This document shows, in pieces, positions 1 through 8,733 of a stretch of DNA of 64,000 nt (position 1 is the stretch's first letter; each line of letters opens with the position of its first letter). The DNA is from Phycisphaerales bacterium UBA854 (GTDB lineage: Bacteria; Planctomycetota; Phycisphaerae; Phycisphaerales; SM1A02): assembly GCA_002295885.1 (NCBI GenBank), contig DBGM01000051.1:69869-133868 (forward strand). The letters are read 5' to 3'. The translations under genes and the position numbers were made by a program. The notes beneath the pieces were generated by a model, which made no database searches, was not told the DNA's origin, and saw nothing but the letters and a program-made list of their open reading frames with translations.

Positions 1-173
1 ATGTTCCCGAGATCGGAACACGGACCCAGCACCTCGTACCGGTCCGTACCGGAATCGTCCGGTCGGGGTTCGTTGTCGAGAAAGACGATCGAGCGGTGGT
101 CACCACCGCGTTCAGCGACATCCGCGACCACGCGACCGTGTCCACCGAATCCCAGAACAATCAAGCGACTCAT
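1..173 (-). CDS. PglD/NeuD-family sugar acetyltransferase (N-terminal fragment)
   Basis: The minus strand reads ATG at 173-171 and stays open to the window edge, giving about 57 residues. The first residues carry the nucleotide-sugar-binding turn typical of the PglD/NeuD/WeeI family (GFGGHGRVV at residues 8-16), followed by a strand ending in FLDNEP. Known members have this small Rossmann-like domain and then a left-handed beta-helix, and acetylate UDP-4-amino sugars (PglD) or sialic acid (NeuD). The catalytic helix lies outside the window. The start overlaps the stop of the sugar transferase gene by ATGA, so translation is probably coupled. Substrate is inferred from the PglC-like neighbour. 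Confidence 0.72.
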   Translation of the reverse strand, partial: MSRLIVLGFGGHGRVVADVAERGGDHRSIVFLDNEPRPDDSGTDRYEVLGPCSDLGN

Positions 174-745
174 TCGTCATTCCCCGTGAACCGTTCCTGG
201 GTCGCGTGTCCCGCCTGCGAGACCTCGGAGACGCGGAAGACCTGCACCAGGGTGAGGACGAGGATGCGCAGGTCGAGCAGCATCCCCCGGTTCTCAACAT
301 ACCATACGTCCATCTCGAAGCGCTGCGGCCATCCGACCGTGTTCCGTCCGTGCACCTGTGCCCACCCGGTGATGCCCGGCTTCACATCCAGCCGCCGGCG
401 CTGCCGTTCGTCGTAGAGTTCCAGATACTCGGGGAGGAGCGGTCGGGGTCCCACCAGCGACATCTCGCCGCGCAGCACGTTGAACAGTTCGGGAAGCTCG
501 TCGAGACTGGTCGCCCGGAGCATGCGTCCGAGTCGGGTCATTCTCGCGGCGTCGCTGTCGGTTCCCGTGACCATGGTGCGGAACTTCAGGATCCTGAAGT
601 CGGCGCCCCGAAGTCCGTGCCGATGCTGCCTGAACAGCACCGGACTCCCCATCGAGAGCAGGACCAGCAGCGCCACCACCACCATGACCGGAGCGAGCAG
701 GACGATCATGATGGTCGTGATGATCAGTTCAAGCAGCCTGGGCAT
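170..745 (-). CDS. Bacterial sugar transferase (PglC-type phosphoglycosyl transferase)
   Basis: A 191-residue protein with one hydrophobic N-terminal segment (about residues 5-32) and the short monotopic fold of PglC/WcaJ-C enzymes. Visible family motifs are KFRTM (54-58), the catalytic Asp-Glu pair (82-83, in LDELPEL), VGPRP (98-102) and KPGITGWAQVHGRN (122-134). These enzymes move a sugar phosphate from a UDP sugar to undecaprenyl phosphate at the inner face of the cytoplasmic membrane, the first membrane step of O-antigen, capsule or glycoprotein assembly. It lies 24 bases after the WbpD-like gene and overlaps the PglD-like gene by 4 bases, the same pairing as in bacillosamine pathways. 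The exact sugar cannot be read from sequence. Confidence 0.9.
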   Translation of the reverse strand: MPRLLELIITTIMIVLLAPVMVVVALLVLLSMGSPVLFRQHRHGLRGADFRILKFRTMVTGTDSDAARMTRLGRMLRATSLDELPELFNVLRGEMSLVGPRPLLPEYLELYDERQRRRLDVKPGITGWAQVHGRNTVGWPQRFEMDVWYVENRGMLLDLRILVLTLVQVFRVSEVSQAGHATQERFTGNDE

Positions 746-769
746 GACGCATCCGTTGTCGGGCGGGGT

Positions 770-1354
770 TCATGATCCGATGCGGCGGACGGCACCGTCG
801 TCGAGACGGTACTCGTCGCCGGTGTGGGGACAGACGCAGCTCGCACTGCCTTCCAGCGGAAGATCGAGCCGCTCCCCGTACGCACTCATCCAGCCGATGT
901 GCCGTCCGGGCACTCCGACGACCAGCGCGTAGTCGGGTACGTCGCGGTTGATCACCGTGCCGGCACCGACGAATGCATGTTCACCGATCGTGACGCCGCA
1001 GACGATGGTGCAGTTGGCACCGAGCGTGGCCCCGCGCCGGACCGTCGTGTCCAGGTACTCGTCCTTCCGCACGACGGCGGATCTCGGGTTGTAGACGTTG
1101 GTGAAGACCATGCTCGGACCGCAGAACACGTCGTCCTCGAGAATCACGTTGTCGTAGACCGAGATGTTGTTCTGGATCTTGACGTTGTTGCCGATGCGGA
1201 CACGGTTGCCGACGAAGACGTTCTGGCCGAGGGAGCAACCCGTTCCGATCACGGCCCCGCCGCAGACGTGGACCCAGTGCCAGATGCGGGAGTCCTCCCC
1301 GATCACGGCTCCGTCGTCGACGATCGCTGTTTCGTGAATGAAGGGTTCGGCCAC
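770..1354 (-). CDS. WbpD/WlbB-like UDP-amino-sugar N-acetyltransferase (left-handed beta-helix)
   Basis: About 194 residues made mostly of hexapeptide repeats, starting [20 protein letters not shown], which is the signature opening of UDP-2-acetamido-3-amino-2,3-dideoxyglucuronate N-acetyltransferases. The enzyme acetylates the 3-amino group on the way to UDP-diacetamido-mannuronate or glucuronate. GTG at 1354 is chosen because AGGAG lies 7 bases upstream; an in-frame GTG at 1357 is possible. A much longer open frame runs back into the next gene but is Arg/His-rich there and is an artefact. It sits 14 bases after the WlbA-like dehydrogenase, which is the earlier step of the same pathway; the aminotransferase (WbpE) is not in the window. 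Confidence 0.85.
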   Translation of the reverse strand: MAEPFIHETAIVDDGAVIGEDSRIWHWVHVCGGAVIGTGCSLGQNVFVGNRVRIGNNVKIQNNISVYDNVILEDDVFCGPSMVFTNVYNPRSAVVRKDEYLDTTVRRGATLGANCTIVCGVTIGEHAFVGAGTVINRDVPDYALVVGVPGRHIGWMSAYGERLDLPLEGSASCVCPHTGDEYRLDDGAVRRIGS

Positions 1355-1368
1355 CACGGGTCTCCTGT

Positions 1369-2412
1369 TCAGCGTGCAAGGGGAAGCGAGACGGCCTCTC
1401 CGCCGGCGGCGGAGCGATAGGCGGCGATGAGCAGTTCCAGACTCCGCAGACCCTCGTTTCCGTCGGTCATCGCTTCGCACTCTCCGCGCATCGTGGCGAT
1501 GACGTTGCGGTAGTAGGGAACGTGTCCGAAACCGTAGACGGAGGCGGTCTCGTAGCTGGCGTCCTTCACGAGGGCGTCGTCCTCGTGCTCCTCCTCGAAG
1601 TCCCACTGCTGGATCTCGTTGACGGCGACTCCGCCGACGCGGACCGTGCCGCGCTCGCCGATGATGGTGATGGATCCCTCGTAGTTCTTCGGGTACGTCA
1701 GCATCGTGACGTTCACGCTTCCCAGGGCACCGTCCTTCCATCGCACATTGAGGATTCCGGTGTCCTCGCATTCGATATCCCGCTCGCGGGTCGCCATCAT
1801 GGCGTGGATGCAGTCGACGGGTCCGAGCATCCAGTCGAGCAGATCGATGTAGTGGCTCGCCTGGTTCATGAACGCTCCACCGTCCATGTCGCGGGTGCCG
1901 CGCCACGATGCGGCATCGTAGTAGGCCTGGGGACGGGTCCAGAAGACATTGAGATTCACCATGTGGATCCGTCCGAACCGACCGGCGTCGACGGCCCGCT
2001 TGAGAAGCTGCAGCGTCGCATTGAGCCGGTTCTGCTTCACCACGAACAAGCGTACTCCGGCCTTGTCGCAGGCCTCGACCATGTCGAGTCCGTCCTGCCA
2101 GTGGGTGGCCATGGGCTTCTCGGACATCACATGGACACCGGCCCGGGCGCAGATGATCGCGTTCGCCGGATGCTCGCCGCTGGGCGTGCAGATCGAGACC
2201 AGATCCGGGCGAACCTCGGACAGCATGGTGGCCAGATCCTCGAACCGGGGTGTCCCCGCGGGGATGTCCTCGCGTTCCATGGCCGAGGTCACCGAATCGC
2301 AGACGGCGACCAGTTCGAGATCCTCCGAATGCTCGGCGATGGCGTGGAGGTGCTTGCCGGCGATGCGGCCGGTGCCGACGACGGCGATTCGGATCTTGCG
2401 GTCAGTGATCAT
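1369..2412 (-). CDS. Gfo/Idh/MocA-family dehydrogenase (WlbA/WbpB-like)
   Basis: A 347-residue NAD-dependent oxidoreductase. The N-terminal Rossmann domain has GTGRIAG at 13-19 and the family EKP motif at 98-100; the C-terminal sheet domain has [15 protein letters not shown] (about 178-192) with the conserved His187. In the pathway suggested by the neighbours, WlbA/WbpB oxidises C3 of UDP-GlcNAcA so that an amine can be added and then acetylated by the next gene. The start is the ATG at 2412; no clear ribosome binding site precedes it. The family is broad, so the substrate rests on the adjacent WbpD-like gene. Confidence 0.85.
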   Translation of the reverse strand: MITDRKIRIAVVGTGRIAGKHLHAIAEHSEDLELVAVCDSVTSAMEREDIPAGTPRFEDLATMLSEVRPDLVSICTPSGEHPANAIICARAGVHVMSEKPMATHWQDGLDMVEACDKAGVRLFVVKQNRLNATLQLLKRAVDAGRFGRIHMVNLNVFWTRPQAYYDAASWRGTRDMDGGAFMNQASHYIDLLDWMLGPVDCIHAMMATRERDIECEDTGILNVRWKDGALGSVNVTMLTYPKNYEGSITIIGERGTVRVGGVAVNEIQQWDFEEEHEDDALVKDASYETASVYGFGHVPYYRNVIATMRGECEAMTDGNEGLRSLELLIAAYRSAAGGEAVSLPLAR

Positions 2413-2453
2413 CGGACTGTATCCCTATTCTGACGGGGGCAGAAGTCGGGATT

Positions 2454-3707
2454 CTATCCGGCGTGGGTCGCGGCTGCTCCGGAGCGACCGGTAACCTCGC
2501 GGAGGGCCTCGGCAACCCGCCCGGCGAGCTTCGAGAGGTCGTGATGATCGAGGACGTACCCGATTCCCCGTTCTCCCATCCGCGACCGTTCCTCGTGTCC
2601 CATGGAAGCCAGTTCAATGACCGCATCGGCGAGCGCCGAAGGATTTTCCGGTTCGATCGTGAGACCCGATCCCGCCGCGGATACGGGATTCGTCGGACCG
2701 TCGACGGCGAAGATCACCGGTCTTCCCATCGCCATGTAGTCGTAGACCTTGTTCGGACTCACACCGGCCTGGTGCATGGCGCAGCGTCGGGTCTGCATTA
2801 CGTACACATCGGCCTCCGACATCACTTCATAGATCCGACGCTTGGCGACGCTGTCGCGGAACTCGACGTTGTCGATGCCTTCGTCGGCGACGCGTTGCAT
2901 CAACCGGCTCTTCTCGGGTCCGTCTCCGACAAGTATGAAACGCACGTCCCGATCGGGCCGGCGGCGGGCCGTCAGTTTCGCCGCATCGATCATCGTATCC
3001 AGACCGTAGACCATTCCATGCAGTCCCACGAACATCACCCGGAAGACCCCGTCTTCCTCCACGGACCGTCCGGCCGGAAGGAGGTCGACATCGATTCCGT
3101 TGGGGACGTGGACCAACCGTTGGTCCGGAACCCCGAGCCGCCGGAAGTGCTCCGCGGATTCCCCCAGCAGGGTCAGGACCCGGGCCGCCGCCCGACAGAC
3201 CCGACGTTCGATCCGTGCGAACCACAGGACCAGTGGATGCACCCGGGACATACCGCCGGCGTCGATCAGCGTCCGGGGCCACAGATCGCGTACCTCCAGG
3301 ACGTAGGGCACACCGAGTTCACCGGCGATGCGCCTCGCTTCGTCGGCGGCGAATGGATGCGGGGTGGAACCGATGATCACGTCCGGCTTCGGTCCCGGAA
3401 AGTCGCGGTGGCACCGGCGCAGTCGTCGCTTGAAGGACAACATGTTCCACAGCTTCGAGATCGAATTTCCCCGGTACGGTGGTGTCTTGAGTCTCACAAA
3501 GCAGACTCCATCGCGATCGAGGATCTCCATGTCGTTCGGCCGGGACGTACGCTCCCGCTGGATGAGGTAGTTCACATTCGAGGTGACCAGCAGGACATCG
3601 ATGCCGTGTTCGCGCAGATGGGATGCCATCGAATAGTGCCGAGTGCCTCCGGGTTCATCGGGAGGAACGGCATAATGGTTGATCCACCAGCAACGAAGTC
3701 TTGTCAC
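2454..3707 (-). CDS. Family 4 glycosyltransferase (GT-B fold, WbuB-like)
   Basis: About 417 residues with two Rossmann-like halves. The N-terminal half opens CWWINHYAVPPDEPGGTRHY, typical of WbuB-type enzymes that add an amino sugar to a lipid-linked or nucleotide-activated acceptor. The C-terminal half has VPNGID, a VMFVGLHG strand, ILVGDGP and the donor-binding region near SPNKVYDYMAMGRPVI. GTG at 3707 is preferred because GGAG precedes it and the protein then begins directly at the first beta strand; in-frame starts at 3773 and 3806 would add a basic extension that the family lacks. It is the first gene after tRNA-Leu and opens the glycan cluster. Confidence 0.85.
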   Translation of the reverse strand: MTRLRCWWINHYAVPPDEPGGTRHYSMASHLREHGIDVLLVTSNVNYLIQRERTSRPNDMEILDRDGVCFVRLKTPPYRGNSISKLWNMLSFKRRLRRCHRDFPGPKPDVIIGSTPHPFAADEARRIAGELGVPYVLEVRDLWPRTLIDAGGMSRVHPLVLWFARIERRVCRAAARVLTLLGESAEHFRRLGVPDQRLVHVPNGIDVDLLPAGRSVEEDGVFRVMFVGLHGMVYGLDTMIDAAKLTARRRPDRDVRFILVGDGPEKSRLMQRVADEGIDNVEFRDSVAKRRIYEVMSEADVYVMQTRRCAMHQAGVSPNKVYDYMAMGRPVIFAVDGPTNPVSAAGSGLTIEPENPSALADAVIELASMGHEERSRMGERGIGYVLDHHDLSKLAGRVAEALREVTGRSGAAATHAG

Positions 3708-3816
3708 GAATCGGCTCCAATACGGACCGGCACGACGAGATGTCCGGAACAGCACGACCAGGGCGGACGGCATCGTTCCCCCGGAGGCGGCGGAGATGGT
3801 GCGCACGACTGTCCAA

Positions 3817-3900
3817 TGGGCCCGCTGGGACTCGAACCCAGATGAGGTTGCCCTCAGCGGATTTTAAGTCCGCCGCGTCTACCAATTCCGCCACGGGCCC
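3817..3900 (-). tRNA. tRNA-Leu (anticodon TAA)
   Basis: An 84-base class II tRNA. The acceptor stem pairs GGGCCCG with CGGGCCC without mismatch; the D region reads TGGCGGAATTGGTAGACGC as in bacterial leucine tRNAs; the anticodon stem GCGGA/TCCGC encloses CTTAAAA (anticodon TAA); a short variable arm follows; and the T arm is CTGGG-TTCGAGT-CCCAG. The discriminator is A and CCA is not encoded. It lies upstream of, and on the same strand as, the glycosyltransferase gene. Confidence 0.97.
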
Positions 3901-3968
3901 ACTGCATGGTACCGGCTCGATTGCAAGGAAACTCCCCCCGGGCGAACCGACGGGCCGATAGAACGGTG

Positions 3969-4829
3969 ATGAACACGCGATCCGGAATCCGCACCCTGTT
4001 CGCCATCCTGGCCCTGGTCTGTCTCGGGGCCGGGGTCGTGCTCAGCAGGGCGATTCCCGGGCTGCCCGAACGGATTCCGACGGAGTCCGTGGCACCGGTC
4101 CCGGACGAAGGAACCGAACCGGTCCCCGCGACGTCCGCACCGCACGACGTTCCGGCTGAGTCCGGTGACGAGCCGGCCGTCGAAGCGTCGACGACCCTTC
4201 CGCTCTTTCCCGATCTGGAGGGCGACCGGCTTCGGTCGGCAGTCCGGTCCGCCCTGAAGTCGGGGCATCGTCCCCTCACCTACCGGAAGGCCCGTGAGGC
4301 GATGTACTGGATCATCGACAACCGATCGGGAACGGTGACCACCGTCTACGCCATGAAGCCGCTGCCTCTGGAGCCTGGTGAATGGCCCCGGCAGCAGCAA
4401 CTCAACTGCGAACACGTCTGGCCGCAGTCGAAGGGTTCGAGACGGATGCCCATGAAGACGGACCTGTTCCATCTCCGCCCGGCGGACCCGCGCACCAACA
4501 GTACGAGAAGCAATCATCCGTTCGGGATTCCGGTGACGGAGGACGACCCGCGCACCCCGTGGCATGTCGGACCCGACGCGGACGGACACATGGTCTTCAT
4601 GCCTCCACCCCAGCATCGAGGCGACATCTCCCGCTCCATGTTCTACTTCTCGATACGGTACGACATCGACATCGATGCGAATCAGGAGGCGATCCTGCGC
4701 ACATGGCACCGCGAGGATCCGGTCGACGAAGCAGAACGGAACCGTGCCGATCAGATCGAGGACGAACAGGGAAACCGCAACCTCTTCATCGATAACCCGG
4801 AAGTTGTGGAACGGATCGATGATTTCTGA
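3969..4829 (+). CDS. Exported endonuclease I family nuclease (EndA/NucM-like)
   Basis: 286 residues. An N-terminal hydrophobic segment (about residues 10-28) serves as signal peptide or anchor, followed by a Pro/Glu-rich linker to about residue 80. The nuclease core contains the endonuclease I signature NCEHVWPQS (about 146-154) with the catalytic His, then DLFHLRPAD (about 165-173) and an Asn/Arg-rich loop, consistent with a beta-beta-alpha metal site. Known members cut DNA in the periplasm or outside the cell. The ATG at 3969 is used instead of an earlier in-frame start because it begins the signal sequence. A role in scavenging extracellular DNA is an inference. Confidence 0.85.
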   Translation: MNTRSGIRTLFAILALVCLGAGVVLSRAIPGLPERIPTESVAPVPDEGTEPVPATSAPHDVPAESGDEPAVEASTTLPLFPDLEGDRLRSAVRSALKSGHRPLTYRKAREAMYWIIDNRSGTVTTVYAMKPLPLEPGEWPRQQQLNCEHVWPQSKGSRRMPMKTDLFHLRPADPRTNSTRSNHPFGIPVTEDDPRTPWHVGPDADGHMVFMPPPQHRGDISRSMFYFSIRYDIDIDANQEAILRTWHREDPVDEAERNRADQIEDEQGNRNLFIDNPEVVERIDDF

Positions 4830-4873
4830 AATGCTCTGCTAGCATGATCGCGGGTCGAACGTGGAGGTACGAC

Positions 4874-6529
4874 ATGATCCATTCAAAGAGCGATTTCGAA
4901 TACATGGACGTGATGACTGCGTTCGTGAATTGGGGAGCCTATCTGCTCACCATCCTCTTCACGGTGCTGGCGCTGACCATCTCGCCCCTGTACTTCATCG
5001 GACTATCGATCGCGGGACCGCTGGCCCTGCTTTCGATCCGGGACCGTCTGCAGACCAAGCACAGCATCCTGCGCAACTACCCGATCATGGGGCATCTCCG
5101 GTTCGCCTTCGAAAGCATCCGACCTGAGATCATGCAGTACTTCGTGGAGACCGACACCGACGGTCGACCCTTCAGCCGCAACGAACGGACGGTCGTCTAC
5201 GAGCGGGCCAAGAGCCTCCTCGACGACAAGCCGTTCGGTACCGAACTGAACGCCTACAGCACCGAGTACGAATGGCTGAACCACTCCATCGCGCCCCACG
5301 CGAAGGCGACGCTTCCCGCCGACGGAACCTCCGACCCCTTCCGGCTGGACATCGGCGGACCACAGTGTTCGAAGCCCTACTCGTCATCGATCTACAACAT
5401 CTCCGCGATGAGCTTCGGTGCGCTCAGCGGCAACGCCATCATGGCCCTGAACAAGGGTGCCAAGAAGGGCGGCTTCTACCACGACACCGGTGAAGGGAGC
5501 ATCAGCCCGTACCACAGGAAATACGGCGGCGATCTGGTCTGGGAACTGGGAAGCGGCTACTTCGGTTGCCGGACCGAGGACGGAGAATTCGACCAGGCCA
5601 GGTTCGCGGAGCAGGCCGTGGACGATCAGGTCAAGATGATCGAGATCAAGGTGTCCCAGGGGGCCAAGGCCGGCCACGGCGGGGTGCTTCCGGCGGCCAA
5701 GATCTCGAAGGAGATCGCCGAGACCCGCGGCATCCCGATGGGCAAGGACTGCATCTCGCCCGCCTTCCACAAGGCGTTCGGCACCCCCATCGAGATGATG
5801 CATTTCATCGAGATGCTCCGGACCGAATCGGGCGGCAAGCCGGTCGGATTCAAGCTCTGCATCGGACGCCCCAGCGAATTCATGGGCATCTGCAAGGCGA
5901 TTCTCGAGACGGATATCCTTCCCGACTTCATCGTCATCGACGGTGGTGAAGGAGGAACCGGCGCCGGCCCCATCGAATTTCTCGACCACATGGGCACCCC
6001 TTTGACCGAGGGTCTGCTCTTCGCACACAACGTGCTGGTGGGCACCGGTCTTCGCGACAAGATCCGCATTGGATGCAGCGCAAAGATCGTGACCGCCTTC
6101 GGCATCGCCTCGAAGATGGCGACGGGGGCCGACTGGTGCAACGCCGCCCGCGGATTCATGTTCGCCGTGGGATGCATCCAGGCGCAGCGATGCCAGACGA
6201 ACACCTGCCCGGTGGGCGTGGCGACCCAGGATCCGAAGCGGCAGAAGGCCATCGTCGTTTCCGACAAGGCCGAGCGGGTCTACAACTTCCATCGCAACAC
6301 CCTGGATGCCCTGTCCCAGGTCGTCGCCGCCGCGGGACTGGATCACCCGAACCAGTTCGAGCCGATCCACATCAGTCGCCGTGTTTCACCGACCAACGTG
6401 CTGTCCTACGAGGACCTGTACGACTACCTCGAGCCCAACGAGCTGCTCGAAGGTAGCGACAATGCCCTGTACCGGAAGTACTGGGAACGGGCGACCGCCG
6501 ACGCATTCTGCGGTCCGGTCGCAGTCTGA
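4874..6529 (+). CDS. Membrane-anchored FMN-binding glutamate synthase family protein
   Basis: 551 residues. Two hydrophobic segments (about residues 15-55) precede a full glutamate-synthase FMN/synthase domain. Visible markers are SAMSFGALS, SQGAKAGHGG (about 261-270), DGGEGGTGAGP (about 357-367) and three Cys (about 434, 440 and 445, in CIQAQRCQTNTC) that would bind the 3Fe-4S cluster. There is no glutaminase domain and no GltD partner nearby, so it cannot be assumed to make glutamate; related stand-alone proteins are widespread and mostly uncharacterised. The start at 4874 has GGAGG 6 bases upstream; an in-frame start at 4844 lacks one. A -10-like TAGCAT sits at 4840-4845. Confidence 0.85.
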   Translation: MIHSKSDFEYMDVMTAFVNWGAYLLTILFTVLALTISPLYFIGLSIAGPLALLSIRDRLQTKHSILRNYPIMGHLRFAFESIRPEIMQYFVETDTDGRPFSRNERTVVYERAKSLLDDKPFGTELNAYSTEYEWLNHSIAPHAKATLPADGTSDPFRLDIGGPQCSKPYSSSIYNISAMSFGALSGNAIMALNKGAKKGGFYHDTGEGSISPYHRKYGGDLVWELGSGYFGCRTEDGEFDQARFAEQAVDDQVKMIEIKVSQGAKAGHGGVLPAAKISKEIAETRGIPMGKDCISPAFHKAFGTPIEMMHFIEMLRTESGGKPVGFKLCIGRPSEFMGICKAILETDILPDFIVIDGGEGGTGAGPIEFLDHMGTPLTEGLLFAHNVLVGTGLRDKIRIGCSAKIVTAFGIASKMATGADWCNAARGFMFAVGCIQAQRCQTNTCPVGVATQDPKRQKAIVVSDKAERVYNFHRNTLDALSQVVAAAGLDHPNQFEPIHISRRVSPTNVLSYEDLYDYLEPNELLEGSDNALYRKYWERATADAFCGPVAV

Positions 6530-6577
6530 GCCGATCCGGAGCCTATGATCCGGAACAGAAACCACAGGAGCATTCCC

Positions 6578-7114
6578 ATGCGTACGACCAGTTTTCTCAG
6601 TCTCGTGGCCGCCGTCGCGGCCGGATTCATCCTCGCCACCTCGGCCCCACCGGTGGCCGCCCACTGCCAGATCCCCTGCGGCATCTACGACGATCCCATG
6701 CGCATCACGATGCTCCGTGAGGATGCCGAGACGATCGCCAAGGCGGTCGACACCGCCAGGACCCTCGACAACGACGACTACACCAGCGAAGACGGGACCT
6801 CGGCCCTCGATCTGAACCAGCTCATCCGCTGGACGACCACCAAGGACGAAGCCGCCACCAACATCCAGCGGATCGTCTCGGACTACTTCCTGACCCAGCG
6901 GGTCAAGGCCGTTCCCGCCGGTGAAGCCGGTCACGAGGCCTATCTGGACCAGCTGACGAAGATGCATGCGATCCTGGTTGCCGCCATGAAGTGCAAGCAG
7001 ACGGTCGACCCGGCCGCGGTGGCCACCCTCAAGGCGTCCATCGAGGTCATCGCTCCCATGTACGTTCATGAACACGACCATGACCATGGTCATGGTCATG
7101 ATCACGGTGGCTGA
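6578..7114 (+). CDS. sodN: Exported nickel superoxide dismutase with His-rich tail
   Basis: 178 residues. A Sec signal peptide (1-28) ends in VAA, and the mature chain would start HCQIPCGIY, matching the nickel hook of Ni-SOD exactly: His1, Cys2, Pro5, Cys6, Gly7, Tyr9. The helical remainder fits the NiSOD four-helix bundle. The C terminus ends in a run of alternating His with Asp or Gly (about the last 16 residues) that is not part of classical SodN. Streptomyces SodN needs the peptidase SodX to expose His1; here signal peptidase cleavage would do so, and no sodX-like gene is adjacent. AGGAG lies 7 bases before ATG 6578. It converts superoxide to oxygen and peroxide, presumably in the periplasm. 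Confidence 0.93.
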   Translation: MRTTSFLSLVAAVAAGFILATSAPPVAAHCQIPCGIYDDPMRITMLREDAETIAKAVDTARTLDNDDYTSEDGTSALDLNQLIRWTTTKDEAATNIQRIVSDYFLTQRVKAVPAGEAGHEAYLDQLTKMHAILVAAMKCKQTVDPAAVATLKASIEVIAPMYVHEHDHDHGHGHDHGG

Positions 7115-7126
7115 AAAGCAGACCGA

Positions 7127-7145
7127 CCGTCCTCAGAGAGGACGG
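7127..7145. terminator. Stem-loop after sodN
   Basis: CCGTCCTC pairs perfectly with GAGGACGG across a 3-base AGA loop, 13 bases past the sodN stop. No T-tract follows, so it may act as an mRNA 3' end stabiliser rather than a classical terminator. Confidence 0.5.
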
Positions 7146-7160
7146 CCGGCTGGGAGTCGA

Positions 7161-7182
7161 TCGCATCCAACCGTGGATGCGA
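7161..7182. terminator. Stem-loop after the porin gene
   Basis: TCGCATCCA pairs with TGGATGCGA (9 bp) around ACCG. It lies 14 bases beyond the porin stop on the minus strand and between two convergent genes. Either strand lacks a clear U-run, so termination is an inference from position and stem strength. Confidence 0.45.
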
Positions 7183-7195
7183 ATTCACGAGTCAA

Positions 7196-8614
7196 TCAGA
7201 AGATCAGCTGCAGCTGGGCACGCAGCATCCACTCACCGTCTTCACCCTGGCTGTCACGCCAACCCGTTCCCGAGGTGGTGTAATCGGCCGACGTCGGAGC
7301 GACACCGCCATCGGTGACCGGATCGAATGCATAACCCCAGTCCATGGTCATCTTGACGTTGTCGTTCATGAACCAGTTGAATCCGACCGTGAGGGCACTC
7401 AGATCGTCGTTGGGAAGTCCACCGCTGGTCAGAACGTTGTTGGTGGTACCGTCCTTGATGTGCCCAAGCTCGTAGCGAGCAAAGAGCTCGAAGTCATCGG
7501 CGAGCAGTACACCACCCTGAACGACCCAACCCCAGGAGTCCTGGGTGTCGCGACGCGGGGTGCCGGAGAGGGTGCGATCCTTTCCGTCGGACCAGACGAA
7601 GTACGAGAACAGCTGCCAGCCGTCACCCGCAAGGGTGCCGTCGACCGTCCAGGAGACGCTCCGCTGGACATCGCCGTTGCCGTACTCGATGGTTCCCGGG
7701 GATCTGGAGTTGAACCAGCCGATCGCGGCGCCCAGCATGAAGCCCATCTTGCCGTCGGTGTTCTTGGCGTTGAAGCCCTTGAACATGCTCCAGTCGGATT
7801 CGTCACCGAAGAGGAACTCACCGCGGGCGGTCAGGGACTGACGGCCGTTGTTGTTCGTGATCTGGGAGTTGATGTTGTTCGGACCTTCACCGTACATGGC
7901 TTCGATCTTCATTCCATCGTTCTTCCAGCCCAGCATGAGTCCCTGTGAACGGGTCCAGGTGAACGCGTTGTTGATCATGGAGCGATCCACGGCCAGCTGA
8001 CGCGTGCTGGAGACGAGTTCCTCGCGGAGGAACGGAACCTTGTACTGACCCGCACGGAAGTACATGCCGTTGTCGAAGTTCTTGTTGATGTAGGCGTCCT
8101 CGATGAACACGTTCGCGTTCTGATTCGCGCCCGCGAACTGGACCGTCTGGCGGTTGCTGACGACGGTCAGCTTGTACTGCCAGGACGGATCGATGACGTG
8201 ACCCGAGAACTTCAGTTTGGCCCGTCGGATCTCGAATCCGTAGGCATCGGGCTGTTCATCGACCCGATTGAAGTGCCAGCGGACCTGAATCTGGCCGTTC
8301 ATCTTCATGAGCCAGTTTCCGTCGGCAGTGCCGATGTAGAAGCCCTTGTTGTACCCGGCGGCAAGTCCGCTTCCCTGCAGACTGGATCGGGTGTCGGCGT
8401 CCGCCATCACGTCCGAGACCAGACCGCGGATCTCCTCGGCCCGACGCTCGGTGAGCCAGTCGTTGTTCTGCTCGGCACGGAGTGAATCGACTTCACCCTT
8501 GAGCTCAAGCACCATGTTTCGAAGCTGCTGATCGGACATCGAATCGATCGTCGTGTCCGCCAACGCTGCTGTTCCACCCAGGCCGAGGGCCAGGGCACCA
8601 ATCAGAGTCTTCAT
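7196..8614 (-). CDS. Phosphate-selective porin O/P family outer membrane protein
   Basis: 472 residues. Signal peptide 1-19 (cut after ALA), a short polar helical segment predicted to be coiled coil (about 22-65), then a beta-barrel rich in alternating aromatic and polar strands with the OprP/OprO-family opening FYIGTADGNWLMKMNGQIQVRW. Further family marks are RRAKLKFSGH and the plug or strand FIEDAYINKNF. It ends in the aromatic-terminal strand LQLIF expected of BAM-inserted barrels. Family members conduct anions or polyphosphate, though many planctomycete paralogues are of unknown specificity. An 11-bp direct repeat resembling a Pho box lies 120 bp upstream. Confidence 0.88.
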   Translation of the reverse strand: MKTLIGALALGLGGTAALADTTIDSMSDQQLRNMVLELKGEVDSLRAEQNNDWLTERRAEEIRGLVSDVMADADTRSSLQGSGLAAGYNKGFYIGTADGNWLMKMNGQIQVRWHFNRVDEQPDAYGFEIRRAKLKFSGHVIDPSWQYKLTVVSNRQTVQFAGANQNANVFIEDAYINKNFDNGMYFRAGQYKVPFLREELVSSTRQLAVDRSMINNAFTWTRSQGLMLGWKNDGMKIEAMYGEGPNNINSQITNNNGRQSLTARGEFLFGDESDWSMFKGFNAKNTDGKMGFMLGAAIGWFNSRSPGTIEYGNGDVQRSVSWTVDGTLAGDGWQLFSYFVWSDGKDRTLSGTPRRDTQDSWGWVVQGGVLLADDFELFARYELGHIKDGTTNNVLTSGGLPNDDLSALTVGFNWFMNDNVKMTMDWGYAFDPVTDGGVAPTSADYTTSGTGWRDSQGEDGEWMLRAQLQLIF

Positions 8615-8733
8615 GAGAAGCTCCCTTCAAAGGAAACACGCGGAACGTCCGCGTTCAATTGATCAATCGGCCGGACGATACCCTGCCGGAAAGGCCGAAG
8701 AAGACGTCCGGAGGGAGTTTGCAGAAACACTAA

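Noticed and set aside
1358..1906. Upstream part of a 378-residue minus-strand frame (770-1906)
   Set aside because: Before the real start near 1354 the reading is Arg/His-rich and antiphased to the WlbA-like gene, so it is an overlap artefact.
2463..3845. 460-residue plus-strand frame
   Set aside because: Runs antisense through the glycosyltransferase and has no protein-like motif; high GC gives long false frames here.
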